Assembly (NCBI GenBank): GCA_001673575.1
Contig: LZME01000007.1
Location: 21,545 to 85,544, forward strand
Direction of reading: 5' to 3'
Source: Mycolicibacter heraklionensis
Lineage (GTDB): Bacteria > Actinomycetota > Actinomycetes > Mycobacteriales > Mycobacteriaceae
Length of the DNA stretch: 64,000 nt
Each line of letters opens with the position of its first letter. Position 1 is the stretch's first letter. Positions 46,959-56,930 of this stretch are shown here, piece by piece. The notes under the pieces were generated by a model. It ran no database searches. It worked only from the letters and a program-made list of their open reading frames with translations, and was not told where the DNA came from. The position numbers and the translations under genes were made by a program.

Positions 46959-47887
46959 GATGCCCGCACACCCGCGTCGAGCCGAGCGCCGCGCGCCCAG
47001 GCGGCGGCATCCATGAGTTTCTTTCCGGGCGGCTGGATCTGACCCAATCGCACCGGCACCGATCCGGTACCGACCCACACGTGTCGCCGGTCGACATGAA
47101 TGTCGCCGGGCGACAGTCCTGCCGGCCCTTCATCGGCGAGGCCGACAGGACCGACTCTGACCCGCAGGTCGCCGATCATGGTCCAGGAGCCCGGATTCGG
47201 GGTGACGGCGCGGATCCGGCGGTCGACCACCGCGGCCGGCAAGTCCCAGCGCACCCGCGCGTCATCGACGCTGATCTTCGGCGCATAGCTGACCCCGTCG
47301 AGCGGTTGCGGCACCGCGTGCAGCGCTCCGTCACCGATGCCGTCGAGAGTCGCCGCCAGCAGCTCGGCACCCGAGACGGCCAGCCGCGCCAGCAGTTCAC
47401 CGGCGGTGTCGTCGGCCCGGATGGTCTCGGTCGTGACCCCGTAGATCGGCCCGGAGTCCAGTTCCGGCTCGATGCGAAACGTCGTCGCCCCCGTCACCTC
47501 GTCGCCGGCGGCGATCGCCGCCTGCACCGGGGCCGCACCCCGCCAGGCCGGCAGCAGGGAAAAGTGCAGGTTCACCCAGCCATGCGTCGGCACCGCCAAC
47601 AACGCGTCGCGCAGCAGCGCCCCGTAGGCGACCACCGGGCAGCACTCCGGCGCCAGTTCGGCCAGCTCGGCAACGGATTCGGGCGCGTTGGGCTGGGCCG
47701 GCCGCAGCACCGGGATGCCATGGTCAAGCGCCAGGCGGGCGACCGGAGAAGGCTGCGGGGTGCCCCGCCGGCCGGACGCCGCGTCGGGTCGGGTCAGGAC
47801 CGCCACCACGTCGTGGCGCGGGGAGTCGATCAGCCGTTGCAACGACGGCAACGCGGTGTCCGGGGTGCCGGCGAAGACAATGCGCAC
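46955..47887 (-). CDS. fmt: Methionyl-tRNA formyltransferase
   Basis: A 310-residue enzyme that formylates initiator Met-tRNA. The N-terminal [19 protein letters not shown] and the formyl-donor site [20 protein letters not shown] are diagnostic. The C-terminal domain begins near residue 205. The start is GTG 47887. It lies 9 bp after the Rv2004c-like gene on the same strand. Confidence 0.97.
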   Translation of the reverse strand: MRIVFAGTPDTALPSLQRLIDSPRHDVVAVLTRPDAASGRRGTPQPSPVARLALDHGIPVLRPAQPNAPESVAELAELAPECCPVVAYGALLRDALLAVPTHGWVNLHFSLLPAWRGAAPVQAAIAAGDEVTGATTFRIEPELDSGPIYGVTTETIRADDTAGELLARLAVSGAELLAATLDGIGDGALHAVPQPLDGVSYAPKISVDDARVRWDLPAAVVDRRIRAVTPNPGSWTMIGDLRVRVGPVGLADEGPAGLSPGDIHVDRRHVWVGTGSVPVRLGQIQPPGKKLMDAAAWARGARLDAGVRAS

Positions 47888-47896
47888 CGGGACAGT

Positions 47897-49402
47897 TTAG
47901 GGAAGTCGCGGCCGCTGGATCGCGGCGCGCCAGAGCTCCCGAGCCTCCCGCACACAATCATCGAGCGGTTGGGCCGTGTCGACGCGGTGCGCGGTGTCCC
48001 AATCGAAGTCTTGAGCTGCCAGCGCCGCGGCGATCTGCGGTGTGGCATCGGAGTTGCCCGGGGCTCTGCTTCTGATGCGGTCGGCGGCGACATCGACCGG
48101 TACCACGCACTGGATCTCGGTGGTCGCCGCGTGTTTGTCGGACGCCAGGCGGCGGGCCTCGGCGCGGACCTGCGCATCGCGCCAGGTTCCGTCGAGGATC
48201 ACCGACTGACCGCCGGCCAGATGCCGGCCCGCCCGATGCAGGATCGCCTGGTAGACGGCAGCGACATTGGCCGGTGCGTACAAACCCGTGCCGAGGGAGC
48301 CGGCCTCCCCGCTCAGCTGCCCGGCCTCGTGTAGTTCTTTGCGCACGTCATCGGTGGACACCACCACGGCCCCGACCTGTTCGGCGAGCTTTCGGGCCAG
48401 CGTCGACTTCCCGGTTCCGGGACCGCCGCCGACCAGCACCAGCCGAATGGCGCCGTGCTCGAGGTGGCTCACGGCGATGTCCAGGTGGCGCGCCGCGGCG
48501 GCGTCGGCGCCGGACTTGCCCTGGGTCAGTTGCACGCAGTCGACTTTCGCCCGCACCGTGGCGCGGTAGGCGATGTAGAAATCCCGCAGCGATGACGGCG
48601 CAGCGTCGCCGGAATAGGCGGTGTAGCGGTCCAGGAAGTGGTCGCCGAGATCCTTGCGGCCGAGGAATTCCAGATCCATGGCAAGGAAAGCGGCGTCGTC
48701 GATGCGGTCGAGGAAACGCAAGTCGTCACTGAACTCCAGGCAGTCGAGCAGCACCGGCCGGTTATCGGTCCAGAAGATGTCGTCGGCGAGCAGGTCGGCA
48801 TGGCCGTCGACGACGGCGCCCTCGTCGATCCGCTGAGCGAACAAATCTGCCCGGCCGGCAAGGTATGCGCCGGCGAGGTCCTCAACATGCCGCACGGCCT
48901 CGGCGGGCACCGCGGTGTCGGCGTGGCGGCGCAGTGTGGGGAAGTTGTCGAACCAGCGTTGGTGGATCGCCTCGGGCTTTCCCTGCAGGCTGATTCGCGG
49001 GCCGCGCTCAGCCCGGTCGTGGAAGTCGGCCAGCACCCGGGCGATGCTGTCGAGCACATCTTCGACGGGGGCACCGCTGGAGACCATCGAAGCCAACCGC
49101 TGGTCGTCGTGATAGCGGCGCATCACGATGACCGGTTCGGGCGCCCCGGTGGACGCGCCGTTGAGGTGGGCCACCCCGAAGTAACTGTCGGGGGCGATGC
49201 GGCTGTTGAGCTGGACTTCCCGCGCGCACGCCTCTTCGCGCTGCTCGACCGTGCGGAAGTCCAGGAAGTCGGTCTGCACCGGCTTCTTGGCCTTGTAGGC
49301 GCGATCGCCGGCCAAGACCACCACGCCGGAGTGGGTTTCGTGGGCCGCGACGTAGGGCGCCGCTTTCGGCGCACCCGTGTCGCCGTGTGTCGCGAACTCC
49401 AT
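47897..49402 (-). CDS. Rv2004c-like phosphotransferase/AAA-kinase fusion
   Basis: A 501-residue fusion. The N-terminal half is an aminoglycoside-phosphotransferase-like fold: HADLLADDIFWTDNRPVLLDCLEF is the catalytic/metal region near residues 200-225. The C-terminal half is a P-loop kinase domain with Walker A GGGPGTGKSTLARKL near residue 328 and DDVRKELHEAGQ. It matches Rv2004c, a DosR-regulon gene of unknown substrate, almost throughout. It lies after a universal stress protein gene, as in Rv2005c-Rv2004c. Confidence 0.9.
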   Translation of the reverse strand: MEFATHGDTGAPKAAPYVAAHETHSGVVVLAGDRAYKAKKPVQTDFLDFRTVEQREEACAREVQLNSRIAPDSYFGVAHLNGASTGAPEPVIVMRRYHDDQRLASMVSSGAPVEDVLDSIARVLADFHDRAERGPRISLQGKPEAIHQRWFDNFPTLRRHADTAVPAEAVRHVEDLAGAYLAGRADLFAQRIDEGAVVDGHADLLADDIFWTDNRPVLLDCLEFSDDLRFLDRIDDAAFLAMDLEFLGRKDLGDHFLDRYTAYSGDAAPSSLRDFYIAYRATVRAKVDCVQLTQGKSGADAAAARHLDIAVSHLEHGAIRLVLVGGGPGTGKSTLARKLAEQVGAVVVSTDDVRKELHEAGQLSGEAGSLGTGLYAPANVAAVYQAILHRAGRHLAGGQSVILDGTWRDAQVRAEARRLASDKHAATTEIQCVVPVDVAADRIRSRAPGNSDATPQIAAALAAQDFDWDTAHRVDTAQPLDDCVREARELWRAAIQRPRLP

Positions 49403-49435
49403 GGCATCCAGTGTTAACTATCGCGGCCAGGTGCG

Positions 49436-49457
49436 GGGGCGGTCAACGGACCGCCCC
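49436..49457. terminator. 9-bp stem hairpin between usp and the Rv2004c-like gene
   Basis: GGGGCGGTC (49436-49444) pairs with GACCGCCCC (49449-49457) around AACG. It lies in the 70-bp gap between the two leftward genes. It may reduce read-through from the stress-protein gene. Confidence 0.6.
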
Positions 49458-49472
49458 GAGTATGGCCGATGG

Positions 49473-50357
49473 TCATTTCGAGGCAGGGCGGACCACGATC
49501 ACCGGAATCCCTGCGGCTTGAACCACCGCGGAACTGACCGACCCCAACAGCTGACTGGCGAAACCGCCGCGGCCACGACTGCCGACCACCACCAGTTGAG
49601 CCTGCTCGGCCGCCTTGACCAACCAGCGGGCCGGATGGTCGCAGACGACCCGTCGCTCGACGGCGACGTCCGGATATTGCTCCTGGTAGCCGGCAAGGCG
49701 TTCGGCGAGGATCTCGTGACCCTGTACCTCGTAGTCATGCCGGTCCACGTTGAGGATCGGCATGACCCCGACGTCACTCCAGGCGTGCAAGGCCACCAGC
49801 GGCACTCCGCGGCACGAGGCCTCCTCAAAGGCCAGCGCCGTAGCTCGCTCCGACGCGGGCGAACCGTCAATGCCCACCACCACGGGCGCATCTGTCGCGC
49901 AAGCCCGATCGCTGCGAATGACCGCGACCGGGCCGCGCGCGTGGTGAATCAGGCTGGTGCTCACCGAACCCAGCAGTAGGCGGCCGATCGCGCCCAATCC
50001 CGTTGAGCCGACGACAGTCAGCCAGCAATTCTTGGTGACATCGATCAGCGTCGAGACCACCTGGGCATGGGCCATCTCGGTGTGCACCTCGGGCGATGCG
50101 GCATCGCCGCGGCTGGCGTCGACCACATTGCGGGCCCGCGTCAGGATTTTGTTTGCCTCATCGGCCTGCCAACTGGGCATCCCCTCGGCAGCCGGCCCGG
50201 GTGGCCAGCCGGTCTCCAGGGGCGCCACCACATGCAGCAGCGTGACCGGCAACTGGCGCATGATCGCCTCATGCGTCGCCCAGGCCACCGCCACGTCGGA
50301 TTCAGGCGATCCGTCTACCCCCACCACGATTCCGGGTGTCGTTCTCACTTGTGACAT
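49473..50357 (-). CDS. Tandem universal stress protein (Rv2005c-like)
   Basis: A 294-residue protein with two Usp domains. Each has the start pattern (I)[17 protein letters not shown] and the ATP-binding loop G-x2-G-x9-G-S ([19 protein letters not shown] near 115-135 and [19 protein letters not shown] near 255-275). Such proteins bind ATP and act in dormancy and redox adaptation. With the downstream Rv2004c-like gene it forms the same pair as in the M. tuberculosis DosR regulon. Confidence 0.93.
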   Translation of the reverse strand: MSQVRTTPGIVVGVDGSPESDVAVAWATHEAIMRQLPVTLLHVVAPLETGWPPGPAAEGMPSWQADEANKILTRARNVVDASRGDAASPEVHTEMAHAQVVSTLIDVTKNCWLTVVGSTGLGAIGRLLLGSVSTSLIHHARGPVAVIRSDRACATDAPVVVGIDGSPASERATALAFEEASCRGVPLVALHAWSDVGVMPILNVDRHDYEVQGHEILAERLAGYQEQYPDVAVERRVVCDHPARWLVKAAEQAQLVVVGSRGRGGFASQLLGSVSSAVVQAAGIPVIVVRPASK

Positions 50358-50440
50358 CGCAGCCCTCCAACCATGTTGATCGGCCGGCCAGCCGGCTAGC
50401 CGACTTACCTTTGAAATTACTGCGGCCCGTGGCGATTCGG

Positions 50441-50460
50441 CAGGGGCCGTTGGACCTCAA
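50441..50460 (-). promoter_or_regulatory. Candidate DosR (dormancy regulator) box
   Basis: On the minus strand TTGAGGTCCAACGGCCCCTG matches the DosR consensus TTSGGGACTWWWGTCCCSAA in about 13 of 20 positions, with the inner GG.C and G.CC intact. It lies 83 bp upstream of the stress-protein start. The gene pair's DosR membership in M. tuberculosis supports the call; the match itself is moderate. Confidence 0.45.
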
Positions 50461-50882
50461 TCGCCGATCCATCGGCCTATCTCGTGAGATGACGGCCTGC
50501 AAACTCTTGCGGGAAAACCGATTCCGATCATGAAATATCGGTATACGATTCATCAAGGCAGCTGCCGAGTAGACAGCCACCGAACATCAAACGGAGGCGC
50601 AACATATGTTCCATCGCAGCAAGCACACGTAGCGACGCGCAGGTTCTCGCGAGTACTGCAGCCGTTCGGCTATCACCGCTACGTAATCCCGCGGGTTGCC
50701 ATGCTGATCTTCGGTGCGGACCGGGAACCGCAGAAGCGACAAACAACTCGGCGGAGACAACATCCACCGCCCCGCCCGTCGGCATCTCGTTGGGTCAATT
50801 GTCAAGACAGACAACGGTGGCGGCCTCCCCCGCCAACGACCGACGACGGGCACGGTCCGAACAAAGAACGGAGGACCGTGCC
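50461..50882. other. Non-coding gap upstream of the DUF732 gene
   Basis: About 420 bp between the candidate DosR box and the next gene. An open frame at 50530-50895 has no ribosome site and overlaps the DUF732 start, so it is not called. It is less GC-rich than its surroundings at 50510-50560 (GAAATATCGGTATACGATTC), which may hold promoter elements. Nothing else is recognised. Confidence 0.4.
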
Positions 50883-51767
50883 ATGTTCACCCTGACGTAC
50901 CACGGCGTCGCAATGGCCGCCGCTGCCGCGATCGCCGCCGTCACGCTGCCGAATGGTGCGGCAGCGGCAGACCCGAATCAAGACGATCAATTCCTGGCGG
51001 TGCTCCAAGAGAAACAGATTCCCGCCATGGAAAACGTCTCGACCGTTGTCGCCGCCGGCCATACCGTGTGCCGCAAACTCGACGACGGTATACCGGCGCG
51101 CACCGTACTCGACGGATTGAACAACGATGCCTATGGAATGAACCCCGACTTACGCGAGCAATCGGATCGACTGTCGGCCACCATGAGCCGATTCATCGCG
51201 GCAGCGGTCGAGGTGTACTGCCCGGCCGATCAAAGCAAGATCGCTTCGCTTGCAGCCGGCCGCACGTGGCGCACCACCGGGCCCTCCCACTATTTCGTGG
51301 TAGCCAATTACCGTCCCCGCACCGCCATTCATGGTGCGGTGCTCGGCTCACCGGTCGCCACCATAGCCACCGGCGACGCATCGCAGCCCAAGCCGCCGAA
51401 GATTCCGCCGCCGCAGGCACCGAAGGCCAAGACGCCCCGGTCCCCCGGCGCCGTCACGAAACCACCGCCACAACAACAGCCGCCGCCACAACAACCTCCG
51501 CCGCTACCGCCCCAAGCGCCACCGGAGCAGCTACCGCCGCCACAACAGCTGCCGCCCCCGCCACCGGAGCAGCCGCCCCCGCCAGCGCAAGACCTGCCGG
51601 CCCCCGGCGGTCCGCAGTCCGGCAGCGCCACCGACGGCAGCGGCCCAGGCAACGGCGGCGGTGCCAACGGCGGCGCAGGCGGTGGGGGCGCCGACGACGA
51701 CACACCCGCCGCGCCGCCGCCCGCACCGCCGCGGCCGCCCGGCATGATCCAACTCGTGCCGTGGTGA
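50883..51767 (+). CDS. Secreted DUF732 protein with proline-rich tail
   Basis: A 294-residue protein from ATG 50883, with GGAGG 8 bases upstream. The signal peptide (about residues 1-28) ends NGAAAADPN. The DUF732-type domain spans about residues 30-115 (DDQFLAVLQEKQIP, VCRKLDDGIPARTVLDGL, VEVYCPADQ). The C-terminal 120 residues are Pro/Gln-rich (KPPPQQQPPPQQ) and then Gly-rich, suggesting a wall-spanning or protein-binding tail. Function unknown. Distinct from the element-borne DUF732 protein at 26226. Confidence 0.85.
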   Translation: MFTLTYHGVAMAAAAAIAAVTLPNGAAAADPNQDDQFLAVLQEKQIPAMENVSTVVAAGHTVCRKLDDGIPARTVLDGLNNDAYGMNPDLREQSDRLSATMSRFIAAAVEVYCPADQSKIASLAAGRTWRTTGPSHYFVVANYRPRTAIHGAVLGSPVATIATGDASQPKPPKIPPPQAPKAKTPRSPGAVTKPPPQQQPPPQQPPPLPPQAPPEQLPPPQQLPPPPPEQPPPPAQDLPAPGGPQSGSATDGSGPGNGGGANGGAGGGGADDDTPAAPPPAPPRPPGMIQLVPW

Positions 51768-51786
51768 GGCCGGACCGGCCGATTGA

Positions 51787-53790
51787 CTAACCGATGTGCA
51801 GTGGATCGATCTGCACCCTTACCGGGTGGGTCGATCCGCGTGCACTGAGCACGCCGATGCCGTGGCGTAGCGCCGAGGCCAACGGTAAGCCGTGATCGCG
51901 GCCCACCCGAACCAGCATCCGGATCACATTCAGCTCGTCGGGGACACCGGCTGGACGCCGCACTCCGGGCGGCAGGGGCACCGGCCCCAGCAGGTCGGCG
52001 CCTTCGGGCAGCCGCGCCTGCTCCAGCAGCGTCGTCACCGAATCCGGATCGCCGTCGAGGGCAGCCATGTGCACCGCGGGCGGCAGCCCCACCTCGGCGC
52101 GGGTGGCTAACTCGGCGTCGGCGTGGCCGACCGGATCCCAGCGGATCAGGGCCTGCACCGTCGGAATCGACGATTCGGCGACCACCGTCACCAGCCCGCC
52201 TGCCGCATGGTCACGCACCAGCGCCGCCGCCCCCATCCAGCGCCGCAGCGTGTCCTCGGCGGCACGCAGATCCTGGCGGCCCAGCAGCGCCCAACTGTCG
52301 AGGAGCAACGCTGCCCCGTAGCCGTGCGGGGCGCGGGGTTCGGCGCCGGGAGTGGCGATCACCAGGGCTGCGCCGTCTTCGATGCGGTCGACGATGGTGT
52401 CCCCGGCGGAGGTGACGACCGGAGTACCTGGGAAGGCGCGGCCGAGTTCTTCGGCGGTGCGCCGGGCGCCGATGACCACCGCCCGCACGGCATCCGACCC
52501 GCAGCGCCCACAGCGCAGTGCCGGGTCGACCCGGCCGCACCAGCGGCACATTGCGGCACTACCGCGCTCCGACAGCGACAACGGGCCGGTGCAGTGCCGG
52601 CAGCGAGCAATCGTGCGGCAGCGCCCGCAGGCCAGCGACGGCACATAGCCCCGCCGGGGTACCTGCACCAGTACCGGCGCCCCGGCCGCCAATGCGCTGC
52701 GCGCGCTCTGCAGGGCGACGGTGGGCAAGCGAGCGCTGCGCGCCGCGGCATCGCGCTCCTCGGCGTAGCCGGTGTCGTCGAGGGCGACCACCCGCGGCGC
52801 GGCCGTCCGCAACACCGCCCGCGAGGCCACCACGTCGTGCGCCCACCCGGTGCCCACCAGGGCCTGCGCTTCGGCGGTGCGGGCGTGCCCGCCGATCAGC
52901 GCGGCGCAGCCTGCCAGGTGTGCCCGCAGCATCGCCACGTCGCGGGCATGCGGATACGGCGCCCGTGGCTCGGAGAGCGAGTCGTCGCCGTCATCCCAGA
53001 CCATCACCAGGCCCAGATCGGCCAGGGGGGCGAACACCGCGCTACGCGTGCCGATTACCAGGCGTGCCCGGCCGCGCAGTACCGACAGCCAGCGCCGGTA
53101 ACGGGTGGCCGGACCCAATCCCGCGGACAACGCCACCACCACCGACTCGCCGATTCGGGCCGTCGCGGCACCACACAGCGCGTCGACGTCGCGCTGATCG
53201 GGCACGATCGCCAGGGCGGTGCGGCCGGCGCGAATCGTCTGGGCGGCAGCGTCGACAAACCGGTCGGTCCACGGGTCCCCGGGGAGCACCTGCCAGACCG
53301 CGCGAGCGGCCCGGCCTTCGCCCAGCGCGGTCAGGAACGATCCGCCCGCCACATACCGCTGCCAGCCGGCGGGATCTACCGGGTCGATGACGGGCGGTTC
53401 GGTCGGCGTCATCGCTTCACGTTCGACCCGGGCGTGCCGCGGCGGCACGGCCAGCCGCAGCACGTCGGCCCGGCTACCGGCGTAGCGTGCGGCCACCGCC
53501 TCCACCAGGCGGCGGACCTCGTCGGTGAGCACCGGTTCGGCCGAGACCACCCGCTCCAGCCGGCCCAGCCGGCCGACATGATCGGTGTCGACGCGTCGCT
53601 CCCAGACGAAGGCGTCAACCAGCCGGCCGTGAAAGCGCACCCGCACCCGCGTCCCGGGCCGGGCATCCTCGGCCTGCTCTGGCGTGACGAGATAGTCGAA
53701 CTCACGATCCAGGTGCGGCACCGAGAGCATCGGCAGCACCCGAGCGATGGGCTCGCTGGGCCCGTCGGGTTCGCTGTCGACACTCACCAC
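51787..53790 (-). CDS. priA: PriA-like primosomal protein N' with degenerate helicase motifs
   Basis: A 667-residue protein. The N-terminal DNA-binding domain has VPHLDREFDYLVTPEQAEDARPGTRVRVRF. The zinc-binding cysteines CGRCRTIARCRHC and CRWCGRVDPALRCGRCG lie near residues 385-425, and the C-terminal domain is present. Walker A is replaced by FLTALGEGRAARAVWQ and the DEAH box by WDDGDD, so ATP-driven unwinding is unlikely, as known for mycobacterial PriA. It restarts stalled replication forks in other bacteria. The start is GTG 53790 or 53787. Confidence 0.92.
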   Translation of the reverse strand: MVSVDSEPDGPSEPIARVLPMLSVPHLDREFDYLVTPEQAEDARPGTRVRVRFHGRLVDAFVWERRVDTDHVGRLGRLERVVSAEPVLTDEVRRLVEAVAARYAGSRADVLRLAVPPRHARVEREAMTPTEPPVIDPVDPAGWQRYVAGGSFLTALGEGRAARAVWQVLPGDPWTDRFVDAAAQTIRAGRTALAIVPDQRDVDALCGAATARIGESVVVALSAGLGPATRYRRWLSVLRGRARLVIGTRSAVFAPLADLGLVMVWDDGDDSLSEPRAPYPHARDVAMLRAHLAGCAALIGGHARTAEAQALVGTGWAHDVVASRAVLRTAAPRVVALDDTGYAEERDAAARSARLPTVALQSARSALAAGAPVLVQVPRRGYVPSLACGRCRTIARCRHCTGPLSLSERGSAAMCRWCGRVDPALRCGRCGSDAVRAVVIGARRTAEELGRAFPGTPVVTSAGDTIVDRIEDGAALVIATPGAEPRAPHGYGAALLLDSWALLGRQDLRAAEDTLRRWMGAAALVRDHAAGGLVTVVAESSIPTVQALIRWDPVGHADAELATRAEVGLPPAVHMAALDGDPDSVTTLLEQARLPEGADLLGPVPLPPGVRRPAGVPDELNVIRMLVRVGRDHGLPLASALRHGIGVLSARGSTHPVRVQIDPLHIG

Positions 53791-53896
53791 GCAGGTCTAG
53801 CAGACGCCGCCGACCGCGGCCGACAGCGGATCACAGGCGGTGCGGGCTGTGGATCGCCGGAGCCGATGCCGGCTGCACTGAATTACTTGCTGCGGT

Positions 53897-55255
53897 ATGC
53901 CCGAACAGCGCGGAGCCCACGCGGCCACGGCGCGGGTCCGCGAAGCAGACCTCGCCTCGCGGATACAGGCTGCACAACTGACCGATCGCGTGCTGGCCGC
54001 CACGGTGCACGCCGCCGCCGATCACGCCCGCACGAGCCGCCGCCGCCTCGATGCCATCCGCGGCGAGATCCGCGACGCGCTGGATGATCCGTGGGCACCG
54101 GTGTGGAACACCCCGGCCGGCGTCCGCCAGTTCCAGCTGTTCTTGGCCGCCAAGACGCGAGAGATAGGGCGGGTGCTCGGCGATGCGGTCGCCGACAGCC
54201 GACGCCAGGCGGCGCGGTTGTGGTCGGTGGGTGCCGGTTACGGTGTGCCGTCCCGGCTGCGCGACCGGATCAACCGGCAGGCGCTTGCCGACGACATTCT
54301 CCGGGTGGTCAACGCGACGTCGGCGGTCAGTGCCGCCGACATCGTGCGCTACGAAAATGCGCTACGCGTCCGCGACGGGCTGGCAGCCAACTCCGGTGAC
54401 GGCGCAGCCCCGGTGCTGCTGCTCACCTATGAACCGGCAGCATTCGGCGGCCGCGGGCGGGCCGCGATCGCGATCGGCGACCCGGACAGCGCGGACAACA
54501 CCACCGTTCTGGTGCCCGGCGCACACAGCAGTGTCCGCGCTGGCTACCTGTCGCACCCGGAGGGGCGCAACGTCTATCGCGAGGTGGTCCGCTCCGATCC
54601 GGATCGCAGCAACGCGGTCGTCGTGTGGATGGGTTATCGCGCACCGGACAGCCTGTTCGATCCGGCGGTGACGCAGCCGGCCGCCGCCCGGGCGGGGGGT
54701 CGACTGCTGGCTGCCGACGTCCGCGCCCTGGCAGCGTCGCACGTGGGCGCCTCGCACGTCACCGTGGTCGGACACTCCTATGGCTCGACAACAGTGGCCG
54801 ACGCCGCGGCCTCGGCGGGATTGGGCGCCGACGACGTAGTGCTGGTGGGTTCACCGGGAACCGACCTGGCCCACAGCGCCAACGACTTTCACCTGCCCGC
54901 GGGAGGACATGTGTATGTGGGGGCGGCCTCCTCGGATCCGATCACCGGTTTCGGCGGCCAGCCGCAACTGTCCCTGCCGACAACCTCGGCAACAGTCGGG
55001 CTCGGCGCCGATCCGGCCGCAGACGGCTACGGGTCCACCCGGTTCAAAGCCGAGAACCACGGCGTGACGTTGCCGATGAGCAGCCACAGCTCCTACTTCG
55101 CTCCCGGCGGCGAGTCGCTGTTCAGCATCGGCGACATCGCCTCGGGTCACGGGGATGCGCTGGCGGCCCACCACATGACCGCACTGCACCGCCGACGACT
55201 GCCCGCGTTCGATCCGGAACGACTGCGTCCCGGGACCGGGAATCACCGGCATTGA
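53897..55255 (+). CDS. DUF1023 alpha/beta hydrolase
   Basis: A 452-residue protein. The N-terminal 130 residues are helical (DRVLAATVHAAADHARTSRRRLDAIRGEI). The hydrolase domain starts near residue 170 with LLLTYEPAAFGGRGRAAIAIGDPDSADNT, then the nucleophile elbow VVGHSYGSTTVADAA, VLVGSPGTDLAHSANDF, and a late His in SSHSSYF. Substrate unknown. No signal peptide is visible. It is divergent from priA. Confidence 0.85.
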   Translation: MPEQRGAHAATARVREADLASRIQAAQLTDRVLAATVHAAADHARTSRRRLDAIRGEIRDALDDPWAPVWNTPAGVRQFQLFLAAKTREIGRVLGDAVADSRRQAARLWSVGAGYGVPSRLRDRINRQALADDILRVVNATSAVSAADIVRYENALRVRDGLAANSGDGAAPVLLLTYEPAAFGGRGRAAIAIGDPDSADNTTVLVPGAHSSVRAGYLSHPEGRNVYREVVRSDPDRSNAVVVWMGYRAPDSLFDPAVTQPAAARAGGRLLAADVRALAASHVGASHVTVVGHSYGSTTVADAAASAGLGADDVVLVGSPGTDLAHSANDFHLPAGGHVYVGAASSDPITGFGGQPQLSLPTTSATVGLGADPAADGYGSTRFKAENHGVTLPMSSHSSYFAPGGESLFSIGDIASGHGDALAAHHMTALHRRRLPAFDPERLRPGTGNHRH

Positions 55256-55278
55256 CCGATCTGGCCCGGCGGCGAAAC

Positions 55279-56016
55279 TCAGTCCGCGGCCGCATCTTCG
55301 GCGCCGGTGGACCGGCCGAAGAAGAAGCCGGCCGTGATCAGCAGCTGTGCTGCCGCGTAGGCCCACCAGATCGGCACCGCCAGCAGTTCATTGCCCAAGA
55401 CGAACTGACTGGCTCCGATCATGGCGTCCGACACCGCGAAACACACCGCACCGGCCGCAGTCCAGGGGGTGGGCAGCTTCGCCAGCAGCGCGGCGCACAC
55501 CATCGCGCCGAGCACCCCGACGTACACCGTCACCGGCAACGTCATACCTTCGCGGGCCATGCCGGGCCAGAACCATGCCAACAGCACCAGGCAGCTCACC
55601 CCGACCAGGCCGGCCCCGATCAGCCGGCCGCGCGAGGTCACCGCCAGCGGCAGCAGCGCGCCCAAAAAACACAGGTGCGCCACCAGGAACGCGGCCAGAC
55701 CGGCAACGAAGGACGGTTCCCACCAGGGGATCGCCAGTAACCAGTCGCCGGTCGCCGAGAAGATCAGGGCGGGGATCAGCCAGCGCGCCTCCCGCAGGAT
55801 CGGATGGGCGGCCGCGGCGAATGCCAACAGCACCGCCATCGCCGCTTTGAAGGCCGGCTGCCCGATCCACTGTCCGGTCAGCGCCTCTCCGGGCGTCGAG
55901 CGCAACGCCACCACCGTCAGGAAGATGCCGTAAGCCACTCCGAGCCATCCCGCCGCTGCCCAGCCGGTGAAAACTCGTCTGGTTGCGTACGGTGTTTTTA
56001 TGCCAGCAATCGACCC
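55279..56016 (-). CDS. Lysoplasmalogenase-type (YhhN/TMEM86) membrane protein
   Basis: A 245-residue protein with about eight membrane helices. YhhN-family features include [14 protein letters not shown] near residue 92 and [15 protein letters not shown] near 195. The family hydrolyses vinyl-ether lysophospholipids; whether this is so in mycobacteria is unknown. ATG 56016 overlaps head-to-head with the start region of the LipH-like gene, so one of the two starts may be wrong. It converges on the DUF1023 gene. Confidence 0.85.
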   Translation of the reverse strand, partial: GSIAGIKTPYATRRVFTGWAAAGWLGVAYGIFLTVVALRSTPGEALTGQWIGQPAFKAAMAVLLAFAAAAHPILREARWLIPALIFSATGDWLLAIPWWEPSFVAGLAAFLVAHLCFLGALLPLAVTSRGRLIGAGLVGVSCLVLLAWFWPGMAREGMTLPVTVYVGVLGAMVCAALLAKLPTPWTAAGAVCFAVSDAMIGASQFVLGNELLAVPIWWAYAAAQLLITAGFFFGRSTGAEDAAAD

Positions 56017-56926
56017 CATAGTGCTGAAGGTACTGGAAGCCATCCCGTTCCGACTCACACTGGACGACGGCGCCGAGGCAGCGCGTCGCGCCATGCGCAA
56101 CCTGCCGCACCGACCGGTGTACCCGGAGGTGCCCAGCGAGGACCGGGTGATCGCCGGACCGGGTGGCGACCTGCCGATTCGCATCTACCGGCCGGCGGGC
56201 ACCGAATCGGGTGCCGCTCCGGTGGTGGTGTTCTTTCACGGTGGCGGCTTCGTCGCCGGCGACCTCGACACGCACGATGGCACGGCGCGCATGCATGCCG
56301 TCGACGCGGGCGCGGTGGTGGTGTCGGTGGACTACCGGCTGGCCCCCGAGCATCCGTTTCCGGCCGCTGTCGAGGACGCGATGGCAGCTACCGAGTGGGT
56401 GGTGGCACACGCCGCCGAGCTGGGTGTGGACCCGTCGAAGCTGGCGGTGGCCGGCGATTCGGCTGGGGGCAACCTGGCCGCGGTGGTGTGTCAGCTGGCC
56501 CGTGATGCCGGCGCCCCGGCGATCGCCTTCCAGTTGCTCTGGTACCCGGCGACCACCTACGACGGCAGCCTGCCGTCGTTCACCGAGAACGCCAATGCGC
56601 CGATCATCGACAGTGCCGCGATCGCCGCGTTGACGCGCGCCTATGCCGGGGAGCTGGATCTGAGCAGTCCGCCGGCGATGCTGGCCCCGGCGCGCGCCGA
56701 GAATCTGGCCGGCCTCCCACCGGCCTACATCGCTGTCGCCGGCCACGATCCGCTGCGCGACGACGGCATCCGTTACGGCGAGTTGCTGGCCGCTGCCGGG
56801 GTTCCGGTGCAGGTGCACAACGCCGAGAAGCTGGTACACGGTTATCTGGGCTACGCCGGAGTGATCCCGGTGGCCACCGACGCCGCCGACCGCGGATTGG
56901 CCGCTTTGCGAGCTGCCCTGGCGTGA
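56000..56926 (+). CDS. LipH/LipI-type alpha/beta hydrolase (HSL family)
   Basis: A 308-residue esterase from ATG 56000. The oxyanion motif is H80-GGG, the nucleophile is Ser154 in GDSAGG, with an Asp in GHDPLRDDG and the His in LVHGYLGY. This is the hormone-sensitive lipase family, like Rv1399c (LipH). TACGGT ends 7 bases before the ATG and could be a -10 element for a leaderless mRNA. An in-frame ATG at 55967 is less likely. Its order with respect to priA and metK matches M. tuberculosis. Confidence 0.92.
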   Translation: MPAIDPIVLKVLEAIPFRLTLDDGAEAARRAMRNLPHRPVYPEVPSEDRVIAGPGGDLPIRIYRPAGTESGAAPVVVFFHGGGFVAGDLDTHDGTARMHAVDAGAVVVSVDYRLAPEHPFPAAVEDAMAATEWVVAHAAELGVDPSKLAVAGDSAGGNLAAVVCQLARDAGAPAIAFQLLWYPATTYDGSLPSFTENANAPIIDSAAIAALTRAYAGELDLSSPPAMLAPARAENLAGLPPAYIAVAGHDPLRDDGIRYGELLAAAGVPVQVHNAEKLVHGYLGYAGVIPVATDAADRGLAALRAALA

Positions 56927-56930
56927 TGCG

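Noticed and set aside
50530-50895. 121-codon open frame upstream of the DUF732 gene
   Set aside because: No ribosome site, overlaps the real start, low-complexity Arg/Pro-rich end.
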